The notes below the pieces were generated by a model. It made no database searches, was not told where the DNA came from, and saw only the letters and a list, made by a program, of their open reading frames with translations. From JANSXG01 sp024743075 (GTDB lineage: Bacteria; Planctomycetota; Phycisphaerae; Phycisphaerales; UBA1924), in NCBI GenBank assembly GCA_042140185.1, contig CP159477.1, positions 62,001-126,000 of the forward strand: 64,000 nt of DNA, in the 5' to 3' direction. This document shows, in pieces, positions 20,042 through 28,109 of this stretch. The number at the start of each line of letters is the position of its first letter. Positions within the stretch are counted from its first letter, which is position 1. The translations under genes and the position numbers were made by a program.

Positions 20042-21223
20042 TCAGTCCACCACGCGCTGGAAGGACTGGTGGTCCATTCGCAGGGGCCGGGGCGTCGGCG
20101 TGGCCTTGGCGAGTTCCTTGACCTGCGCCAGGCTGAGCTCGTAGGCGAAGAACGCGGCTTCGCACATCTTGCCGTTGAAGTGGTGATCGACGCCGTTGCC
20201 TCCGCCGGACCTTCGGTATAGGTCTCGGGCGGCACCAAACATGATGTCGGAAGTGTTCGCCTGACTGGTCCAGGCGCGCCCCAACCCCATGGGTTTGTTG
20301 ATGGTGCCGCCCTCGGCGCCGTCGAAGTAGGCGGTCCAGCCGTCGGCGCCCCAGGTGACCGCGACATGGTGCCAGGTGTCGCCCGTGATGTCCCCGAACT
20401 TCGTGAACTCGACGCCGCCGCCGATCTCCACGACGAGGAAGATGCCCCCGTTCATGCACATGACCACCGGCTGAGCGGCGTTTGGCTCGTTCCAGACGAA
20501 CTTCGCGAATGCGACTTGTGTGAGCGCGCTGGTGGCGTAGGTGGACGACGGCTGAATCCAGAAGCTCACGCTTCCATAGTCGGTTTCGAAAGCGGCGTTG
20601 TGGTCAACGACGAACCTGCTCCGTTCGACCGTGCTCAGTTGAGGAGTCGCGTATGGCCCGGTCGGGTCTGTTGGGTTTGTCTTCGGCAAACCGATGCCAA
20701 GGTACTGCGCATCTTCGGTGGCACGCTCATCGAGTGCGTCATTCGCTGCGAGCTTGCAGAATGTCCAGTAGGCGACGGGGTGCATGCTCAGAACAAGATC
20801 GGTGTCGAGTTCTGGCATCTCTGCCCAGTCCAGTCGCATCGCATACTTTTGCGTTGACTGGCTGAGTTGGACCTCCGTGGTGAGGACCACTGGATGTCTG
20901 TAGTCGTCGAGCAAATCGCCGTCATCGGGATCAGCGACGGTCACTTGGAAACGGGCGTCGCCGAGGATCGTCGGCGAGATCAACACGCCCCCGGAGACGC
21001 TTTCACGCCAGGTCGGGTCGGCGTTGATGGTGTCGATGGCGATCTCCAGCGCGGAGCGGGCGGCCGCCCGTGCGGTGGATTCTTCCTCGGTGCGGGCGGC
21101 GGCGGCGAGTTCGGTGCGCGCGTTGATGAGCCCGGAGAGCGTGAGGGTCAGGACGATCGACATGGTCGCGAGGACGACGATGTAGACGGTGCCGCGATCG
21201 TGGGGTGGGGCCGGCCGGGTCAT
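20042..21223 (-). CDS. GspK/PilX-like pseudopilin carrying a C-terminal LamG (concanavalin-like) domain
   Basis: A 393-residue protein, last gene of the pilin cluster. RGTVYIVVLATMSIVLTLTLSGLI is a single N-terminal helix preceded by Gly, as in GspK/PilX proteins, which lack the Glu5 of other pilins. A soluble alpha/beta region follows (RAAARSALEIAIDTIN). From about residue 150, HPVAYWTFCKL, YGSVSFWIQPSS, DTWHHVAVTWGADGWTAYFDGAEGG and FFAYELSLAQVKELA are the strands of a LamG/laminin-G-like jelly roll, a carbohydrate- or protein-binding module. GspK caps the pseudopilus tip in type II systems, so this would display a binding domain at a fibre tip (inference). The start overlaps the stop of the upstream pilin gene by 4 nt. 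Confidence 0.75.
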   Translation of the reverse strand: MTRPAPPHDRGTVYIVVLATMSIVLTLTLSGLINARTELAAAARTEEESTARAAARSALEIAIDTINADPTWRESVSGGVLISPTILGDARFQVTVADPDDGDLLDDYRHPVVLTTEVQLSQSTQKYAMRLDWAEMPELDTDLVLSMHPVAYWTFCKLAANDALDERATEDAQYLGIGLPKTNPTDPTGPYATPQLSTVERSRFVVDHNAAFETDYGSVSFWIQPSSTYATSALTQVAFAKFVWNEPNAAQPVVMCMNGGIFLVVEIGGGVEFTKFGDITGDTWHHVAVTWGADGWTAYFDGAEGGTINKPMGLGRAWTSQANTSDIMFGAARDLYRRSGGGNGVDHHFNGKMCEAAFFAYELSLAQVKELAKATPTPRPLRMDHQSFQRVVD

Positions 21224-21765
21224 TCGATCACCTCTCCGGATGCTGGGAACGCCTGCTGCTCCGCGTCGTCCCAGGCGAGTGATCGGTAGGCGCTGACCTC
21301 GGCGATCAGGCGTCCGTTGCGGAGGACGGTGACGGTGATGAGCTTGCCGGTCTCGAAACTGCCGCTGGTGACGACATCGCCGCCGGAGACGAGGGCGTAC
21401 TCGACCTTGACGGAGCGGGTCCAGCCGTCAAATCCGGGGATGGGGTCGCCGTCGATCTCCAGTGGGGGGGACTGTTTCCAGCCCTCGTAGTCGTCGACAT
21501 CGTTGTAGGCGGTCCGGGTGGTGCCGTCGTACTCACCAGCGTCGGCACCGAAGCTGCTCACGCCGCCGATCGGGTCGGCCCAGTGCTTGGTCTGGATCTC
21601 GGCGAGCAGGTCGTTGGCGAGGGCGAGGCCCCGGACGCGGTCGGTGGAGAGGGCCCGGGTGCGCGCGGAGACCGCGGTCATCTGGATCACGCCCATCGAC
21701 ATGATGCTGACGATGACCATGGAGATCGTGACCTCGACCATCGAGATGCCCCGGCGCCAGATCAT
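21220..21765 (-). CDS. Minor prepilin (GspI/PilV-like)
   Basis: A 181-residue protein beginning MIWRRG, then ISMVEVTISMVIVSIMSMGVIQM. This is a type III signal: short basic leader, Gly at -1, Glu at +5, hydrophobic helix. The residue after the cleavage site is Ile, not the usual Phe. The soluble part (RVRGLALANDLLAEI, then a late VTVLRNGRLIAEV strand) resembles GspI/PilV minor pilins that initiate fibre assembly. It overlaps both neighbours by 4 nt (ATGA type), so the minor pilins are tightly coupled. Confidence 0.8.
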   Translation of the reverse strand: MIWRRGISMVEVTISMVIVSIMSMGVIQMTAVSARTRALSTDRVRGLALANDLLAEIQTKHWADPIGGVSSFGADAGEYDGTTRTAYNDVDDYEGWKQSPPLEIDGDPIPGFDGWTRSVKVEYALVSGGDVVTSGSFETGKLITVTVLRNGRLIAEVSAYRSLAWDDAEQQAFPASGEVIE

Positions 21766-22856
21766 GGGGTGATCCTCACGGGCGCGGGCAGGTCGATTGT
21801 GGTGACGATCGAGGCCTCGCTGACGCTGAGCGGGCTGACGGTGAGCCGGAGCGAGGAGACGGTCTGGGTCGTGGTGGTGGTGCGCTTGGCCTCGCCGTAG
21901 AACTTGCTGTGCAGCCTGTAGTTCATCCGTTCCAGTGGGACGTCCTTCCAGGTCTCACCACCATCGGAGGATCGCTGTAGCGCGTGCTCGGCCGGGAAGA
22001 TGAGCGATCCGAACAAGCGGAATCCGACGGACCCGTCGCCTTCGATGCAGATAAGCACCAGGCCGATCTCGTCGTTGGGGTCGAGCTTGATCTCCCCGGG
22101 AACATCGATGCGCACCCAGCTTTCTGATCCGAGGTCGGAAGCGCGAACGACTCGGGAGGCGATGGCAGTTTTGGTCGGTTTTCCGGAATCTATCAGACGG
22201 AGTTCCATCCGAATCGCACCGGGGGTCCGCTGCTGCGCGAGCAGGACCTCCACATAGTCCGGCGTCCAGTACAGCGCACCGTCGGGGACGGCGTCGCTGC
22301 GGATGCGTTGGTGGTTCCCCTCGTTGAGAAGGATCGGGCGAATGTACGAGCCGAGCATGGCGACCGACTTTCCGGCTGCCGCGGTCTCCGCGCTGACCTC
22401 GCGGTCGTAGTCGAATCCGGGGGTGGAGGTGATGGTGTGGAGCGTGGAATCGTCGAGGTCGGGCTCGAACTCAAGCGCCTGAACATCGTCAAGGACAACG
22501 GTTGCGCCTTCGCTGTTGAAATCGCGGGTGAGCGGGTCGCCGGGGGTTCCGCCCCAGTCGTAGGTGATGGTTTCGGGGGTGTCGTCGCCGGTGCGGTCGG
22601 CGACTTCGAAGGTGATCGAGGTCGCGGTCAGCGCGGAGATCGAGATCGCCGAGCCGATCTCCTCGGTCATGATGCCGAGGGGCAGCGAGGCGTCGGTGAT
22701 GCGGATGACGGCGTCGTCGGGTCGTGGGGCGGCCTGCATCGAGAACGCCAGCATCGACCCCAGCGACGCGAGCACGAGACCCACGAGCGAGAGGCTCAGC
22801 ACCATCTCGATCAGCGAGAAGGCGCGTCGGATCCTGGATGGGCGGGCTTGTCGCAC
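21762..22856 (-). CDS. Minor prepilin (GspJ/PilW-like), large
   Basis: The GTG start at 22856 lies one nt after the stop of the upstream pilin gene and gives 364 residues. The leader VRQARPSRIRRA is followed by FSLIEMVLSLSLVGLVLASLGSM, a good prepilin helix with Glu5, but with Ala at -1 where prepilin peptidase normally requires Gly. The long soluble part contains ITYDWGGTPGDPLTR, a feature of GspJ/PilW-type minor pilins, and ends in beta-strands rich in Ser/Thr. GspJ with GspI and GspK forms the tip complex in type II systems, matching the gene order here. Confidence 0.75.
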   Translation of the reverse strand: MRQARPSRIRRAFSLIEMVLSLSLVGLVLASLGSMLAFSMQAAPRPDDAVIRITDASLPLGIMTEEIGSAISISALTATSITFEVADRTGDDTPETITYDWGGTPGDPLTRDFNSEGATVVLDDVQALEFEPDLDDSTLHTITSTPGFDYDREVSAETAAAGKSVAMLGSYIRPILLNEGNHQRIRSDAVPDGALYWTPDYVEVLLAQQRTPGAIRMELRLIDSGKPTKTAIASRVVRASDLGSESWVRIDVPGEIKLDPNDEIGLVLICIEGDGSVGFRLFGSLIFPAEHALQRSSDGGETWKDVPLERMNYRLHSKFYGEAKRTTTTTQTVSSLRLTVSPLSVSEASIVTTIDLPAPVRITP

Positions 22857-22857
22857 G

Positions 22858-23430
22858 TCAGAATCCCTTGATGAACCCGTCGGGGATGATGGTCTCGATG
22901 TCGAAGACGTCCTCAGACGGCTCGATGGGCTCGGCCTTGACCTTCGCGTCGCTGGGGATGGACCACTCCACCCCGATGAGTCGGGCGTTGGGCCCGAGCT
23001 CGATGCGGATGACGCCGGTGTTGATCGGGGCGCCGTGTCCGTCGATGCGGAAGGTGCTGCTCGTGCCGAGCGTGAAGCGGACATCGGCGATCTGCACCTC
23101 GTAGGGGGGCTCCGCGAGGTTGACGGTGTAGTTGGCTACGCCGTCGAGCGGGCCGTCCACTCCGGTGATGGTGTAGGAGTCCGTGTCGGGGTCGAAAGTC
23201 ACTTTGACGGTCCGGCTTTGGGCGCGTGCCATCTGGGCGGCGTATTTCAGGTCGGCCTCGATCTTGTTGATCGCGGCTTCGAGGCGGAAGGTGGTGGAGG
23301 CGTGTCCGAACCGCGGCGCGGCGATGGCGGCGATGACCCCGAGGATGAGCATCACAACAACAAGCTCCACGAGACTGAATCCCGTGGAGCGTGTTGAGTG
23401 TTGCGGGCATGACGGCGCCATGCAGGTCAC
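22858..23430 (-). CDS. Minor prepilin (GspH/FimT-like)
   Basis: A 190-residue prepilin: leader ending STG, then FSLVELVVVMLILGVIAAIAAPRF with Gly -1 and Glu +5. The next part, FRLEAAINKIEADLKYAAQMARAQSRTVKVTFDPDTDSYTI, is the GspH/FimT pattern. The C-terminus is acidic and Pro-rich. The start is either MTCMAPS at 23430 or an internal Met three residues later. It is the first of the four minor pilin genes and follows the major pilin gene after a gap of 33 nt. Confidence 0.82.
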   Translation of the reverse strand: MTCMAPSCPQHSTRSTGFSLVELVVVMLILGVIAAIAAPRFGHASTTFRLEAAINKIEADLKYAAQMARAQSRTVKVTFDPDTDSYTITGVDGPLDGVANYTVNLAEPPYEVQIADVRFTLGTSSTFRIDGHGAPINTGVIRIELGPNARLIGVEWSIPSDAKVKAEPIEPSEDVFDIETIIPDGFIKGF

Positions 23431-23463
23431 CTCCGGCTGTGCCGAGTGTGGACGCGCCTCGGC

Positions 23464-23934
23464 TCAGTAGTTGACGTACGGGGTGCCGCGGCCGTCGACG
23501 ACGGTGTTGGCGTAGTTGGCGCGGATGACACCGGTGGTCTCGTTGTAGTACCAGGCGGAGCCGTCCTCGGCGGTGTCGGAGACGGTGTTCAGGCCCTTGA
23601 GCGGCCCGACCTTGATGGACGGGATCTCGCGGATGTACGGGCCGTAGATGTAGGTGGTGGTCTTGGTGGCGTTGGTGGCGCCGGCGTCGTTGGTGAAGGT
23701 CGTGAGCTGGGCGACGAAGCTGGCGTAGCTCGGGTAGCTGCCGCCGTGCTCGGCCTGGTAGAGGTCGATGGCGGTGCGGAGCACGTTCAGGTCGGCGGTC
23801 AGCGAGGAGTCTGCGGCACCGGTTGCGGCGCGGCTCATGCGGGGGACGGCGATGGCGCCGATGATCCCGATGATCACGATGACGATGACGAGTTCGATCA
23901 GGCTGAAGCCGCGACGGCGAAGCGAGAGATTCAT
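23464..23934 (-). CDS. Major prepilin (GspG/PilA-like)
   Basis: A 156-residue prepilin with the classic signal MNLSLRRRG, then FSLIELVIVIVIIGIIGAIAVPRM (Gly -1, Glu +5). The mature part, LTADLNVLRTAIDLYQAEHGGSYPS, then YGPYIREIP and SAWYYNETTGVIRANY, is the GspG/bacterial pilin helix and calcium-loop region. The ATG at 23934 has GGAGGC upstream. The upstream region carries a hairpin and, further up, a terminator of the assembly genes, so the pilins probably have their own promoter and can be expressed at a higher level. The best candidate for the fibre subunit. Confidence 0.9.
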   Translation of the reverse strand: MNLSLRRRGFSLIELVIVIVIIGIIGAIAVPRMSRAATGAADSSLTADLNVLRTAIDLYQAEHGGSYPSYASFVAQLTTFTNDAGATNATKTTTYIYGPYIREIPSIKVGPLKGLNTVSDTAEDGSAWYYNETTGVIRANYANTVVDGRGTPYVNY

Positions 23935-23962
23935 GGTTGCCTCCAAACGATGCACTTGGTCC

Positions 23963-23980
23963 GGATGCGTCCACGCATCC
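23963..23980 (-). promoter_or_regulatory. Hairpin in the 5' region of the major pilin gene
   Basis: GGATGCG (23963-23969) and CGCATCC (23974-23980) form a perfect 7-bp inverted repeat with a 4-nt loop, about 30 nt upstream of the pilin start codon. It could be an mRNA-stabilising hairpin or a protein-binding site. It has no T-run, so it is not a terminator. Confidence 0.4.
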
Positions 23981-24024
23981 ACTCACACCATTTGGATCGG
24001 AAGAACCCAGCACCTTCTGCAGCG

Positions 24025-24060
24025 CAAAGAAAGACCCACCCGCTTGGATGGGTGGGTCTG
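24025..24060 (-). terminator. Terminator of the pilus assembly operon
   Basis: A perfect 10-bp stem, AGACCCACCC with GGGTGGGTCT (24033-24060), has an 8-nt loop. On the minus strand it is followed by TTCTTT. It lies 40 nt after the stop of the PilP-like gene and before the pilin genes, so it separates assembly machinery from fibre subunits. Confidence 0.75.
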
Positions 24061-24100
24061 TAACGGCTGGGATGATCCGACTGCGGATGTCGTCTGACCG

Positions 24101-24643
24101 CTATTCGCTCAGGCGGACATGCACGGTCTGGTCCGCGTAACGGATCGTCGCGACGCGTGCGGAGACGGAAACCAGCGTGATGCCGTCGCGGGTCTGTCCG
24201 ACGCGGATCGGGATACCGTTGATGACGGCCACGGGGCTGCCAGTGGAACTGGCGATGATGGAGGTGACCTCGAAGTTCGGCAGGTCGACGGCCTTCGGCT
24301 GGGCCTCGGGCTGATTCTGCGGCCTCTGCGCGATCTGGACCGGGGACTCTTCGGTCTCCGGCTCGGGCGTGAGCGCGTCCGGGAGGCGGAACGCGTTGCG
24401 GTCGACCTCGTTGTCGCTGATTGCCGTTCGCAGCGATTCGAGCATCGACGCGACTTCGACTTTTGGAGCCGCGGGCGCTGGGTTGGCGCCCGGTGTGGTC
24501 GGGTTCGCGGCCTGCTGGGCGGTCGACTCGTTGGCGGATGCGTCGCTCCCGCCGGAGAAGACGAGGCCGCGGTCGATCGCCAGCCCGGCGAGCGCCAGGC
24601 CGAGCACGGCGAGTTTCTTCTTAGCGGAAGGGTTCAGTTCCAT
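24101..24643 (-). CDS. PilP/GspC-like inner-membrane anchored protein
   Basis: A 180-residue protein with a short cytoplasmic Lys-rich N-terminus (PSAKKKL), one membrane helix (about residues 11-30), a Pro/Ala/Asn-rich linker and a small C-terminal beta domain. That domain reads NFEVTSIIASSTGSPVAVINGIPIRVGQ, then VSVSARVATIRYADQTVHVRL, the fold of the GspC homology region and PilP that contacts the secretin. Position after PilM-N-O supports PilP. The start at 24643 leaves a 62-nt gap from PilO; an upstream in-frame start would add unlikely residues. It ends the assembly operon before the terminator. Confidence 0.65.
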   Translation of the reverse strand: MELNPSAKKKLAVLGLALAGLAIDRGLVFSGGSDASANESTAQQAANPTTPGANPAPAAPKVEVASMLESLRTAISDNEVDRNAFRLPDALTPEPETEESPVQIAQRPQNQPEAQPKAVDLPNFEVTSIIASSTGSPVAVINGIPIRVGQTRDGITLVSVSARVATIRYADQTVHVRLSE

Positions 24644-24705
24644 ACTAGGAACGGTCCGATCCGTTTCCGGTTGAAGCAAGTACGCGCTGGCGGTTGTTTG
24701 CCGGA

Positions 24706-25257
24706 TCAATCCTCAGATTCGATACACCAGGCAAGCTGGAACTCGAACACTGGCTGCTGCTCGGTGCGCGCGAGGGTGCGCGCGATCGAGAATGAGCGGA
24801 TACGGACGTCCGGGAACTCCTCGCGGAGCGTGGAGAGCGTCTGGTCGAAGTCGGCGAAGGAGCAGGTGCCGGACATGATGATCGGAACGACGGAGATCGG
24901 TTTGCCCGGTTCGACCCGGCCCGCGCGGATCTGGTTGAGCGTGAGGCGCTGGCGCTCGGCGAAGCCGGCGAGTTCATCAATGACCTCGTTGCGATCCGAC
25001 TCCGGGCGCAGCGAGATCTCCGAGCGCTTGAGCTCCGCCTCCGCGTTCTCCTGGGCCAGGCGCATGGACCGGACGCGCTCCTCCGCCGCGTCCAGTTCCG
25101 TGCGCATGACCGCAAGCGTTTCCCGGTCGTTGCCGAGTCGTTCCTTCGCTTCGAGCGCGGGCGCGACGCCGGCGAGGTAGCCCGCGCCGAGGACGAGCAG
25201 GCCGATACCGGCCCCGACACCGTGGATCTTGGTGCAGCATGTCTTGAGTTCGCTCAC
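24706..25257 (-). CDS. pilO: PilO-like type IV pilus assembly protein
   Basis: A 183-residue bitopic protein: short cytoplasmic N-terminus, one helix (about residues 13-32), then a long coiled coil (RETLAVMRTELDAAEERVRSMRLAQENAEAELKR), and a ferredoxin-like C-terminal domain (LTLNQIRAG, SFADFDQTLSTL, FPDVRIRSFSIAR). This is the PilO layout. PilO pairs with PilN in the alignment complex linking the inner-membrane platform to the outer-membrane secretin. Sequence identity to named PilO proteins is low; position between PilN and PilP-like genes supports the call. Overlaps pilN by 4 nt. Confidence 0.75.
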   Translation of the reverse strand: MSELKTCCTKIHGVGAGIGLLVLGAGYLAGVAPALEAKERLGNDRETLAVMRTELDAAEERVRSMRLAQENAEAELKRSEISLRPESDRNEVIDELAGFAERQRLTLNQIRAGRVEPGKPISVVPIIMSGTCSFADFDQTLSTLREEFPDVRIRSFSIARTLARTEQQPVFEFQLAWCIESED

Positions 25258-25844
25258 GGTTGGTCTCCCTCCCAGCCGCTGCCGATCCGGCAGGTCAGCT
25301 CGAACGCGAAGAACTCGTTGTCTCGGATCGGCCGGCGCTGGGCCGAGGTGGTTTCGACGCGGACGAAAGCGCCGGTCTCCTCGAGGCGGATCACGAACTC
25401 GGAGAGCGCTGCGCGGCTCGTGCCGACGCCGGTGAGCGTCAGCGTCGCCCGCTGCGTTGCCTGTTCGCCGCGGACGGGCTCGAGGCTGATCTTCTCCAGG
25501 GCGATCTCGGAGCCGATCTCGTTCGACACGACGGGGAGCAGGACGCTCCAGTCCGGGTACGAGCGGACGGCCTTGGAAACGGCCAGCCGCTTGTTGATTC
25601 GATCGATCGCGGCCTTGCTCTGTGAAGCGCTGGACTGCGCCGCGTTTGTCCTGAGGACGAGCGCGGAGCGGGTCGATTCGAAGTCAGATTCGATGTTCGA
25701 GACGGCGGTCACCGCGAGGCAGGCGACGGTCACGACCGTGACCCACCCGGTGAGTCCGGCGCTCCAGCGCATGATGCAGGAGGTGCGGCGCTGCTGGATG
25801 CGGCGTTGCGTCGAGATCAGGTTCACGCTGCTTGCGCTGCTCAC
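25254..25844 (-). CDS. pilN: PilN-like type IV pilus assembly protein
   Basis: The GTG start at 25844 overlaps the PilM stop (GTGA) and gives 196 residues. The N-terminus SSVNLISTQRRIQQRRT is the PilN motif (INLLP-like) that binds a groove in PilM. One membrane helix follows (about 27-47), then a coiled coil and a ferredoxin-like domain (RATLTLTGVGTSRAALSEFVIRLEETGAFVRVE). Together PilM-N-O form the inner-membrane scaffold. The frame stays open upstream of 25844, but only as antisense-like sequence within pilM. Confidence 0.8.
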   Translation of the reverse strand: MSSASSVNLISTQRRIQQRRTSCIMRWSAGLTGWVTVVTVACLAVTAVSNIESDFESTRSALVLRTNAAQSSASQSKAAIDRINKRLAVSKAVRSYPDWSVLLPVVSNEIGSEIALEKISLEPVRGEQATQRATLTLTGVGTSRAALSEFVIRLEETGAFVRVETTSAQRRPIRDNEFFAFELTCRIGSGWEGDQP

Positions 25845-26868
25845 GCTGCGGTCTCCTTCCAGAGCGCGAGACCCAGGGCCGAGATGCCCTCTCCGGGCTT
25901 CGCGCATTCGGCGAACGGGCATCCGGATCGGGTCAGATCGCGCAGGTTCGGTACGGCGAACGCGCACTCCAGGGACTCGCCGAGGTGTTCGCTCAGACCG
26001 GGGATGCCGGCGGCGGGGCCGATGAAGAAGACCCGACCGATGCTGACATCCGCGAAGCGGCCGGAGGCGTACGACGCCGAGTGGGCGATCTCCTCGACGA
26101 ACAACTCCAAGGCCTCGCGCACCGCGTCGGCGAGCGACTCCGGAGCGTCCGGGCTTCGGATCAGCCCGTACTCCTGGATCAGGGCGCTCGTGGTCGAACT
26201 CGGAAGCCTGAGTTGCTTTGAGACCTCGGCGCGCAGCGCCGCATTGTCATCTCCGCCAGATCGCGCTGCAGCAGCAGGACGCCGTTGTGAACGACCGCGA
26301 TCGAAGCGCGAGACTCTTCCAGTTCGAGGATCGCGTGCGATCCCTCCGCGGCGCCGGGCAGTGCGCGGAGCGTCGCGAGAACGGACAGATCCAGCGCGAG
26401 CACATCAAGGTCGGCTTGCTCGAACACCTCGCAGAGCGCGTCGCTCTGCTCGTGGACGCACGTGACGGCCATCGTCAGCGGGGCCGCCTTTGCCCGGTTG
26501 CTGGCGGGGAGTTCCCAAAGGCCCTTGGCGAAGCTGCCGGGTGCGAGTTTGTGGATCCGGGCGAGCTCGGCATCTGCCAACTGATCGATCGGGGCACCGG
26601 ACGACGCGGGCGGCAACTCCAGCGTGGTCGAACGGATCATCCGCCTTGGGGTGCCCAGAACAACCTGGGTCCCTCGGAACCCCTGGCGATCGAGCACACC
26701 GCGGATGCGGAGCGCTTCGGAAGCGCTGATCGGAGCGTCGGGCTCACGCCGGCCGAACGAAGCGAACGCCCGGATTCGACCGATCTGGTCGAGCTGCACG
26801 GCGGTGACGCGCTGTGCGCCGACGCGCAGACCGATCGGGCTCCATGTTGGGCGAAGGGACCAGTTCAT
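25841..26868 (-). CDS. pilM: PilM-like actin-fold pilus assembly protein, one apparent frameshift
   Basis: A cytoplasmic actin/FtsA-fold protein of pilus platforms. The N-terminal part has PIGLRVGAQRVTAVQL (phosphate-1-like loop) and VLALDLSVLATLRAL, then LELEESRASIAVVHNGVLLLQRDLAEM (phosphate-2 strand). The C-terminal part, in another frame, has ALRAEVSKQLRLP, FVEEIAHSASYA and GRVFFIGPAAGIPGLSEHLGESL (adenosine motif). The break lies at 26236-26250. One added base, for example a G before GGCGC on the coding strand, gives a continuous 342-residue PilM. The upstream end overlaps pilC by 4 nt and the downstream end overlaps pilN. Confidence 0.8.
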
Positions 26869-28109
26869 GCTGCGGGCCCTCCCTGTGTGGTCGAGCTCAG
26901 ATCGAAGAGCGGCAGGAACATGCTGATCGCGACGAAGCCGACGAGCAGGCCGAGCACGATGAGGATGATCGGCTCGATGATGCTCGTGAGCGATCGCATA
27001 ACGACCTCGTTGTCCTCGTCGAGGAAGTCGGAGACGCCGATCAGGACCTGACCGACCTTACCGGACTGTTCGCCGTTTCGGACGGCTTCGCTCACCGAGA
27101 TGGGGACAAGGTCTGAGTTGCAGAGCACGGTGCTGATGGAGTCGCCCTTGGTGACGGCGTTCTCCGCGCGCTCGATGAGGGTCCTGTAGGAACGGCTCGC
27201 CGTGCTCTTCTTGGTCAGTTCGAGGGCATCCAGCAGCGGCACCTGGCTTTGCACCAGTACGCCGAGCAAACGGGTGGTTTGGGCGATGAGGAAGCCGCGC
27301 ACCAGCTTGCCGAGGAGCGGCGCGTTGACGAGGGCGCGGTCGATCTGGTCGCGTCCGGTCCTTGAGTGGACAAAGATCACGCCGCCGACGATCGATCCGA
27401 CTACACCGACGATCAGAACAATCCAGTTTCCACGGGCGAAGTCGCTCAGCGCCATGAGCATCTTGGTGCTCGTCGGCAGCGGGGTGTCCAGGCTTTCGAA
27501 GAGCTCCGCGAAGCGGGGGAGCACGAAGCCGATCATCAGGGAAAGGACGCCGATTGAGACGCTGATGAGCAGCAGCGGGTACACCATGGCGCCCATGATC
27601 GCGCTGCGCATCTTCTGGCGTTGGCGGGTGAGCCTGGAAAGACGCTCGAGCATGACCTCAAGCTTGCCGCCGGTCTCGCCGGCGTGAACAAGGCTCACTG
27701 CGATTGTGTCGAAGGTATCGGGGTGATCAGCGAGCGCTTCAGAGAGCGGCGCACCCTCTTCGACCTGTTCGCGAACATCTGTCAGCACCGATTTCCAGTG
27801 CTCGTCCTTGACCTGTCGCTCAACAGCGCCGAGGGCTTCGACCAGGGGCGTACCGGTTGAGACCAGGATCGAGAGCTGGCGGGAGAACATCGCGAGGTTC
27901 GCGGTCTTGTTCGAGCCGAGCCGGAGCCTGACTCCACCGCTGGACCGCTTGCGACCTTCAGAAGACTGAAGAGCTGCCGCCTCCTGGATCGCGGTGACGA
28001 ACAGGCCCTGATGACGCAGCAGTTCTGTGGCCTCGGCCACGGAGTTCGCCTCGATCGCGCCGTCCGTCTTGCTCCCGCTGGACTTGAATGCTTCGTAGGC
28101 GAATCTCAT
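26865..28109 (-). CDS. pilC: PilC/GspF inner-membrane platform protein
   Basis: A 414-residue polytopic protein. An N-terminal cytoplasmic helical region (residues about 1-60) precedes two GspF repeats. Repeat 1 has LAMFSRQLSILVSTGTPLVEAL and VSLVHAGETGGKLEVMLERL; repeat 2 has FLIAQTTRLLGVLVQSQVPLLDALEL and AVRNGEQSGKVGQVL. Membrane helices lie at about 170-190, 220-245 and 380-400. GspF/PilC converts the ATPase stroke into extraction of pilin from the membrane. Intact. It overlaps the pilB and pilM genes by 4 nt each. Confidence 0.93.
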   Translation of the reverse strand: MRFAYEAFKSSGSKTDGAIEANSVAEATELLRHQGLFVTAIQEAAALQSSEGRKRSSGGVRLRLGSNKTANLAMFSRQLSILVSTGTPLVEALGAVERQVKDEHWKSVLTDVREQVEEGAPLSEALADHPDTFDTIAVSLVHAGETGGKLEVMLERLSRLTRQRQKMRSAIMGAMVYPLLLISVSIGVLSLMIGFVLPRFAELFESLDTPLPTSTKMLMALSDFARGNWIVLIVGVVGSIVGGVIFVHSRTGRDQIDRALVNAPLLGKLVRGFLIAQTTRLLGVLVQSQVPLLDALELTKKSTASRSYRTLIERAENAVTKGDSISTVLCNSDLVPISVSEAVRNGEQSGKVGQVLIGVSDFLDEDNEVVMRSLTSIIEPIILIVLGLLVGFVAISMFLPLFDLSSTTQGGPAA

